64,000 bases of DNA, taken from Romboutsia faecis (GTDB lineage: Bacteria > Bacillota > Clostridia > Peptostreptococcales > Peptostreptococcaceae). Shown in pieces: positions 57,926-64,000 of the stretch. A program made the translations under genes and the position numbers. The stretch's first letter is position 1. Each line of letters begins with the position of its first letter. The notes under the pieces are model-generated. The model did not search any database, had not been told where the DNA came from, and saw only the letters and a program-made list of their open reading frames with translations. The stretch lies in assembly GCF_014323405.1 (NCBI RefSeq), contig NZ_JACRWE010000004.1, forward strand, positions 248,001 to 312,000, written 5' to 3'.

Positions 57926-59904
57926 ATGATAAAAATTTCGAAGGATAAAGAATTTAAAGACAAAGAAAAAAGGTTATTTGGATACATAGTAATTATTCTA
58001 TCATTAATATCAGTAGCATTAGTTAGTAACCGTCTCTTTTTGGGAGATATTAATACACCGCACTTGGAATTTACTCTAGGATTTGTAAGATCGTTTAATT
58101 CTATACTTGCGATAATAGCATTTGGGAGTTGTTTAATATCATATTTAGGATAAAAAATGATATTGTATTTATTATTTCGCTAATGTATCTATGTCTTGCT
58201 ATGGGAATAATTTTAGGTCAAGTTGATTATCTTAGTTTTTACTATGTTGAATTTACTCTTTCAAACTATATTATTGTATCAACATCAATGCTAAGGATTT
58301 TTATACTTATAATTGCAATTTCATCAAATAATAAGTTAAGAAATTTACTCACTCATAATAAAATAGCTTCAATATTATTTATAATAGTGTATTCAATACT
58401 ATTTGGTTTTTTAGAGAATAGATTAAATACTGTTAGTATATACGAAAGTAGTAAATTTTTCATAATGTATAATTTATTTTTAATGGTAGTTTATATTATA
58501 TGCTCGTTTAAATTAGTATTAAAGGGGATAAAAGAAAAAGAATATTTATTTGTAGTTTTAAGTGCAAGTATATTAATGCTTGCAATAAAAGCAGCTTATG
58601 CAATATATGGAGCAAATAGAATATCATTCAATGTTAAATTGACCTCTGTATCTTTAACATATATATTTTCTTTAATAGTCATTGCTGGTGGATTTATTGA
58701 ATTATATATGTATATACAGAGAACAAAAGTTTTAAATGATAAATTAAGTATTTTTTACAATTTAAGTGATAGAAATATGCATAGCTTTATGTTTATATGT
58801 GATGAAAATGAAGATATATTATATGCAAATAAAAAATTAAAAGAAAATTACTGTGGAACAGATAATGTTGATATGCATAAATTAAATTCAATATTAAAAG
58901 ATAAAATAAATTCATTAGATAATAAAGATGAAATAATTAAATTTGTAAATGAAAATGGAGGATGGAGGGGAATAGTAAAAAATGAAAAATATAATAAAAC
59001 TATAGACTGCTCTGTTCAATTAATAAATACAGCCGAAGGATATAAAGCTATTGCAGCTACATATATGGATATTTCTGATGAAATAAGTTTAGAACTAGAA
59101 TTAGAAAAATTTAAAGTTTATGATAAAGAGAAAAATGAATTTATATCTAATATTTCTCATGAATTGAGAACACCTTTAAATATATTTTATTCTACAGTTC
59201 AGTTACTGGATAGAATGAGCGAAAATGAGGATTTAGATTTTAAGTTAATGTATGAGAAGTATAAAAAGCCATTACATGTAAATTGTAAAAGAATGTTAAG
59301 ATTAATAAATAATGTTATGGATATATCTAATATAGATACAGGTATTTTGAAACCTAACTTTGGTAACTATGATATAGTATCTATTTCAGAAGATATAACA
59401 TTATCGGTTGTAAATTATGCATTATTAAAATCTATAAATATACAATTTGATACTAATGTTGAAGAACATACAATTAAATGTGATCCTACTATGATTGAAA
59501 GAGTATTACTTAACTTATTATCAAATGCTATAAAGTTTTCAAAGCAAAATAAGAATATATATGTTGATTTAACAGTTAAAGAAAAGTGGGTTCAAATAGA
59601 AGTTAAGGATGAAGGGATAGGAATAAATGATAATGTAAAACACATTATATTTGATAAATTTGTCCAAGTAGATAAATCCTTCACGCGTATGAATGAAGGA
59701 AGTGGGATAGGACTAAGTATTGTTAAATCAATGATAGATTTACACAATGGAAATATAACTGTAGATAGTGAAGTTAACGTAGGTAGTATATTTAAGATAC
59801 AATTGCCTAATGAATGTTTAAACGACTCTTATTATGAAACTTATAATATTAATAACTCAAATATTGAGTTAGAGTTATCTGATATTTATGAAGTAGTAAC
59901 TTAG
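57926..59904 (+). pseudogene. Membrane sensor histidine kinase (with PAS), frameshifted
   Basis: The gene starts at 57926 behind AGGGGGGG and reads to CLISYLG then stop near 58151. The continuing protein is in another frame (FRIKNDIVFIISLMYLCLAMGIILGQVDYLSFYYVEF...) to 59904. Joining the two gives a continuous multi-helix membrane sensor, so one base is apparently missing at about 58145-58150 (CATATTTAGGATAAAA). Later parts are intact: a PAS-like domain (~58750-59050), HisKA (FISNISHELRTPLN; His codon 59158-59160) and HATPase (NLLSNAIKFS; DEGIGI; GSGIGLSIVKSM). It may be an inactivated gene, a programmed or slippage event, or a sequence error. No response regulator is adjacent. Confidence 0.75.
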
Positions 59905-59934
59905 ATAATTCTATATAAATTATTAAAATGTATG

Positions 59935-59966
59935 AAACGTACTGATTAAAAATCGGTACGTTTTTT
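59935..59966 (+). terminator. Terminator after the frameshifted kinase
   Basis: AAACGTACTGAT and ATCGGTACGTTT arms end in a T run. Confidence 0.9.
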
Positions 59967-60054
59967 ATATTAAGTATAAAATAATATCTAATTATAGTAT
60001 AATTAATTTAATGTCACGATATGACGAATTTTAATGATAAAAGGTGATATAAAA

Positions 60055-63000
60055 ATGAAAATGTACAAAAATATTATAATGATTATAATAACTTTGATAT
60101 TTGTAAATAGATTTGTAGATAATGCATATGCTGAGGAGCATATAAACTTTGAAAATATAACAATTGACGATGGATTATCACAATCTACAGTAGAAGCAAT
60201 GTATCAAGATAGTCGAGGATATATATGGATAGGAACCAATGATGGATTGAATAGATATAATGGGTTTGAAATAAAAGTATATAAAGCCGATAAAGGGATT
60301 GAGAATACTATAGCTAGTAACCACATTTTAAGCATAAGTGAGGATAAAAAAAGAAACTTATGGGTTGGAACTGATAATGGTATAAGTAAAATAAACCTAG
60401 ATAATTACTCTATAGTTAACTATAGCTATTATAATGATGATAAGAGGACTCCTTATTATAATATAAATAGTATTTTAATTACTGAAGATGAAACTATTGT
60501 AATGGGCACTAGCAATGGTTTGTATTATTATAATGAAGAAAATGATAGTTTTAAAAGGATACTTGAGAATAAAAATATATTAACAAGTCAAGATATAATA
60601 GATATTAAAGAGGATTCAGAGAATAATATATGGATAGCAACTGATACTGGGATAAATAAAGTAGATAAGAAGAATAAAAGAATTTATAAATATGAATCTA
60701 ATAAAGAGAATTCTTCAAGTGGGTATAAAATTAACTCTCTTATGTGTGATAATGGAGGGAATTTATGGATATCAACATATGAAAATGGAATAAAAAAATT
60801 AAATATAAAAACTAATAAAATTATAACATATACATTTGACGAAAATAATAAATTTTCTATACCGTCAAATGGTGTTAGAGATATGATACAGGATAAATAT
60901 GGAACCATATGGATAGCAACGGAAAAAGGTCTAAGTAAATATATTAAAGATGATAAATTTATTACGTATACTAATAAAAGTTATGATAATAATAGTTTAA
61001 TTAATGATACTGTATATACTATTATAGAAGATAGTACTGGTTTGATATGGGTTGGAACATATACGGGTATAAGTATATTTGACCCAACAGAGCATATAAA
61101 GCAATATAAGAATGACCCTCTTGATAAAAACTCATTAAGCAATAATGTTATTCATGGAATTTATGAGGATGAAGAGGGTTTATTATGGGTAGGAACTAGA
61201 GATAAAGGTGTAAATATTATTAATATGAAAGAAAATGAATTTAATTATATTAATGAAGGTAATAGTAATTATGATTTAAGTAGCGATTCTATAAAAGTAA
61301 TTACAGGAAAAGGAAATAGAGTATGGATAGGAACTAGGAATGGTGTAAATGAAGTAGATAAAGATACTATGATTGTAAAAAAGTATACCATTGAAAATGG
61401 ATTAGTAAGTAATAATATAAAAAGTTTACTTTTAGATAGTAAGGGTTACTTATGGATAGGAACTCCTGATGGACTTAATATCTTAAATACAAAAACAAAT
61501 GAAATTATAGATATTACAAATACTCTTAATGAACATGGAATATTAGATACCTATATTGAAGATATTTATGAAGATAGTAGTGGAACGTATTGGATTGGAA
61601 ATTTTATATTAGGAGGATTAATAAAAATTAATCCAAAGGATGAAAGTATAAAAGTTTATATGACTTTTGATACAAATAATAAAGATAACGAAGACGATAT
61701 TAATAGTATAAGGTCTATAATAGAAGATGAGACTGGAAATTTATGGATTGGGACGAGTGAAGGCTTAGTTAAATTCAATAAAACTACAGAAAATTTTAAA
61801 CGATATACTGATAAAGATGGTTTACCTAACAATACTATTTATGGCGTTCTAATTGATAATGACGGAAATCCATGGATGAGTACAAATAATGGAATTTCTA
61901 AGTTTGATATTAAGGAAAATAAATTTAGAAACTTAAGCAGTACAGATGGATTACAGAGTAATGAATTCAATGGAAAGGCCTATTATAAAACAAAAGATGG
62001 TCAATTTTTATTTGGAGGAGTAAAGGGGTTAAATGCTTTTTATCCAGAAGATGTTCAAGACTCACAATATATCCCAAAAATAACTTTTGATAATTTTGAA
62101 GTAGGAGGTAAGAATTACAGCAATATAGACGGTTTAAATTTTAATTATAATGATAATTTATTCAGAATAAAATATTTTATACCAGAATATAAGAAAAATA
62201 ATAATGTACAGTTTTATTACAAGTTAGAAGGATACATAGAAGATTGGATATTAGTGAATAGTAATGAAGTAATATTTAATAAACTAGATCCAGGAAAGTA
62301 TACATTCAAGATAAAAGCAAGAAGTCAGAATGGTACTATTGGAAAAGAAAGCAGTATAAGTTTTACAGTAAATCAACCTTTATGGAAAACTAAGGGGGCA
62401 ATAGTATTATATGTAGGAGTATTCTTAACTGTGATCTATATGCAAATAACTAAGGTAAGAAGATTAGATGCATTGATAAACAAAAGAACTCAAGAATTAA
62501 ATAAAGAGATGCAAAAAAATAGCGAACTACTGAATAAAGTTATAGAAGCAGAAAGAAGTAAAAATAATTACTTTATAAACCTTTCGCATGAACTAAGAAC
62601 GCCTTTAAATGTAATTAGTTCAGTAGAACAGTTAATTACAAATCTTAGTAAGTCAGAAAAAGGCATAACTAAAGAAAAATTAGAATACTATATGGACGTA
62701 ATGAAGAAAAACATTACTAGACTATTAAACTTAATAAATAATATAATAGATACAACTAAGGTTGAAAATGGAAAATATAAAATTACTTTACAAGAACAAG
62801 ATATTGTTTATATAGTAGAAGAAACTGCACTAGGTCTAAAGGATGCTATAGAATCTTTAGGTATCAATTTTATAATTGATACAGATGTAGAAGAAAAAAT
62901 AATAAGATGTGATAAATATGAGATTGAAAGGTGTATTGTGAATTTATTAAGTAATGCATCTAAATTTACACCAAAAGATGGAACTATTAAAGTTGATATA

Positions 63001-63246
63001 AAAGACTTGGGCAAAAGAGTAATGATAAGTATAGAAGATACGGGAATTGGTATAGCTAAAAAATATCATGAAACAATTTTTAATAGATTTAATCAGATAC
63101 TTGATGAAAATACTGAAGTTAAAGGTGGAAGTGGATTAGGATTAACTATTACTAAGCATATTATAGACTTACACAATGGAGAAATATATGTTGAAAGTGA
63201 AAAGGATAAAGGAACGAAATTTATAATTATTTTACCTGAAAAATAA
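60055..63246 (+). CDS. Beta-propeller (Reg_prop/Y_Y_Y) sensor histidine kinase, copy 2
   Basis: The 1063-residue protein has the same layout as the kinase at 44428: N-terminal membrane segment, a dozen or so WIGT-type propeller repeats, Y_Y_Y domain (YKLEGYIEDWILVNSNE ... LDPGKYTFKIKARSQNG), membrane helix, HisKA (FINLSHELRTPLNVISS, His845) and HATPase (DTGIGI; GGSGLGLTITKHIIDLH). Identity to copy 1 is evident along the whole length and highest in the kinase part and the opening INFxNIxIDDGLSQSTVEA. There is no receiver domain or adjacent response regulator. The start at 60055 follows AAGGTGAT; an earlier in-frame ATG at 60034 lacks a site. Confidence 0.93.
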   Translation: MKMYKNIIMIIITLIFVNRFVDNAYAEEHINFENITIDDGLSQSTVEAMYQDSRGYIWIGTNDGLNRYNGFEIKVYKADKGIENTIASNHILSISEDKKRNLWVGTDNGISKINLDNYSIVNYSYYNDDKRTPYYNINSILITEDETIVMGTSNGLYYYNEENDSFKRILENKNILTSQDIIDIKEDSENNIWIATDTGINKVDKKNKRIYKYESNKENSSSGYKINSLMCDNGGNLWISTYENGIKKLNIKTNKIITYTFDENNKFSIPSNGVRDMIQDKYGTIWIATEKGLSKYIKDDKFITYTNKSYDNNSLINDTVYTIIEDSTGLIWVGTYTGISIFDPTEHIKQYKNDPLDKNSLSNNVIHGIYEDEEGLLWVGTRDKGVNIINMKENEFNYINEGNSNYDLSSDSIKVITGKGNRVWIGTRNGVNEVDKDTMIVKKYTIENGLVSNNIKSLLLDSKGYLWIGTPDGLNILNTKTNEIIDITNTLNEHGILDTYIEDIYEDSSGTYWIGNFILGGLIKINPKDESIKVYMTFDTNNKDNEDDINSIRSIIEDETGNLWIGTSEGLVKFNKTTENFKRYTDKDGLPNNTIYGVLIDNDGNPWMSTNNGISKFDIKENKFRNLSSTDGLQSNEFNGKAYYKTKDGQFLFGGVKGLNAFYPEDVQDSQYIPKITFDNFEVGGKNYSNIDGLNFNYNDNLFRIKYFIPEYKKNNNVQFYYKLEGYIEDWILVNSNEVIFNKLDPGKYTFKIKARSQNGTIGKESSISFTVNQPLWKTKGAIVLYVGVFLTVIYMQITKVRRLDALINKRTQELNKEMQKNSELLNKVIEAERSKNNYFINLSHELRTPLNVISSVEQLITNLSKSEKGITKEKLEYYMDVMKKNITRLLNLINNIIDTTKVENGKYKITLQEQDIVYIVEETALGLKDAIESLGINFIIDTDVEEKIIRCDKYEIERCIVNLLSNASKFTPKDGTIKVDIKDLGKRVMISIEDTGIGIAKKYHETIFNRFNQILDENTEVKGGSGLGLTITKHIIDLHNGEIYVESEKDKGTKFIIILPEK

Positions 63247-63269
63247 ATTAATATATCACATTAAATTTT

Positions 63270-63306
63270 GAAAAGATATTGACCAAATAGTCAATATCTT
63301 TTTATT
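63270..63306 (+). terminator. Terminator after histidine kinase copy 2
   Basis: AAAAGATATTGAC and GTCAATATCTTTTT form the stem and tail. Confidence 0.9.
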
Positions 63307-63423
63307 TTAGAAATCCTAGGATAACTAATTAAGTTATATATTAATATTTAAAGTTAACATTATATATAAATAAATCATAAAATACCTTGTGAAATAAAAT
63401 TATTATAGCTTAGGGAGGTAGAT

Positions 63424-63933
63424 ATGGATAATTCTTCTTGTCACAAATATGATATACAACAAATATTTGGTTTATATAATGCGTCTAAACCAAATGCATA
63501 TGCACGTATAAAAGGAGGACCATTAGCACCATGTATTGTAGGTGATATATTTTTATACCAGTTAGATGAAGGGGTTTATATTAAAGCTTATATAACTGGT
63601 ATTCCTAATATAAATAATCAAACTAGTTCCTTTCATGGATTTCATATCCATGAAGTTGGGGATTGTACAGTAGGTAATGCGAATGATCCTTTTACAGCTG
63701 CTAAATCACATTATAATCCAACTGGTGCAGAGCATCCTATGCATGCTGGAGACTTACCACCAATTTTATCTGCAAATGGGGTAGGTATACTTTCTTTTTA
63801 TACTAATAGATTCACTGTTGATCAAGTTATAGGAAAGTCATTTATATTGCATCAAGGTTATGATGATTTTACATCACAACCTGCAGGAAATGCTGGATCT
63901 AGATTAGCTTGTGGAGTTATAGTTTATTATTAA
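63424..63933 (+). CDS. sodC: Cu/Zn superoxide dismutase-family protein
   Basis: The 169-residue protein carries the complete Cu/Zn SOD ligand set: Cu by His74, His76, His96 and His143; Zn by His96, His104, His107 and Asp110. Arg160 is equivalent to the catalytic Arg, and Cys81 and Cys163 match the conserved disulfide. Blocks are GFHIHEVGDC, AKSHYNP, HPMHAGDLPPI and DDFTSQPAGNAGSRLACG. No signal peptide is seen, so unlike most bacterial SodC it may be cytoplasmic or attached to the spore or cell surface by another route. A strong AGGGAGGT ribosome site precedes the ATG. It would convert superoxide to H2O2 and O2. Confidence 0.92.
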   Translation: MDNSSCHKYDIQQIFGLYNASKPNAYARIKGGPLAPCIVGDIFLYQLDEGVYIKAYITGIPNINNQTSSFHGFHIHEVGDCTVGNANDPFTAAKSHYNPTGAEHPMHAGDLPPILSANGVGILSFYTNRFTVDQVIGKSFILHQGYDDFTSQPAGNAGSRLACGVIVYY

Positions 63934-63967
63934 AGTTTAATGTAAAAACAAAATATAAAAACTATAA

Positions 63968-64000
63968 AAGCTCATAGACGATGCAAATTGTCTGTGGGCT
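63968..64000 (+). terminator. Terminator after sodC, cut by the window end
   Basis: AGCTCATAGAC and GTCTGTGGGCT pair with two G-T wobbles; the T run would lie beyond the window. Confidence 0.65.

Noticed and set aside
57926..58153. A separate 75-residue membrane protein
   Set aside because: Its end and the beginning of the next frame join into one continuous sensor domain, so it is better read as the first part of a frameshifted kinase.

Overview
The window is about 64 kb of very AT-rich chromosome. It looks like a clostridial Firmicute: strong GGAGG-type ribosome sites, TTG and GTG starts, ATA/AGA-rich codon use, and S-box, T-box and c-di-GMP-I leaders. The gene content (M60 mucinase, sialate catabolism, sigmaV-type lysozyme-response operon, Cu/Zn SOD, desulfoferrodoxin-like protein) fits a host-associated Peptostreptococcaceae such as Paraclostridium/Paeniclostridium or a close relative. 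That assignment is inference; no rRNA, tRNA, CRISPR array, phage or IS element was seen.

Layout. 1-5.6 kb: CPBP protease (-), DUF1638 protein (-), a decayed MerR regulator between two MerR-type promoters, a DXS-like thiamine enzyme, and an AGCS symporter (-). 6-10 kb: M20 amidohydrolase with a WYL-type regulator, a small hypothetical, a decayed ABC-F resistance-type ATPase, and an LppM-like lipoprotein. 10-16 kb: LysR regulator divergent from an aconitase-family hydratase with a CitMHS transporter, then a FUSC-like membrane protein. 16-20 kb: CYP152-type P450 peroxygenase, MgtC protein (-), SstT symporter. 20-25 kb: metA, an S-box riboswitch with metY, selO (-), and an exonuclease-BRCT protein. 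25.5-33 kb: a c-di-GMP-I riboswitch and terminator ahead of a 2406-residue secreted M60 metallopeptidase. 33-38.5 kb: sigV-rsiV-pdaV, a MATE exporter, an XRE-desulfoferrodoxin fusion, and a YczE-like membrane protein (-). 38.6-44.3 kb: T-box-controlled metNIQ, then copA behind a CsoR-type operator. 44.4-63.3 kb: a sialic-acid locus (RpiR regulator, peptide-type ABC importer, NanE, NanK, NanA, SGNH esterase) flanked by two paralogous beta-propeller histidine kinases, with a third, frameshifted, histidine kinase between. 63.4 kb: Cu/Zn SOD.

The most coherent system is 44.4-63.3 kb. An SBP_bac_5/DPP-type ABC importer is joined to the NanE-NanK-NanA pathway, probably making it a sialate importer, with large extracytoplasmic sensors on both sides and no response regulator in sight. 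With the c-di-GMP-controlled M60 mucinase 15 kb away it suggests a mucin-foraging or host-surface lifestyle. Methionine supply is sensed twice, by SAM (S-box, metY) and probably by uncharged tRNA-Met (T-box, metNIQ). Several genes are broken: the MerR regulator, the ABC-F ATPase and the middle histidine kinase.
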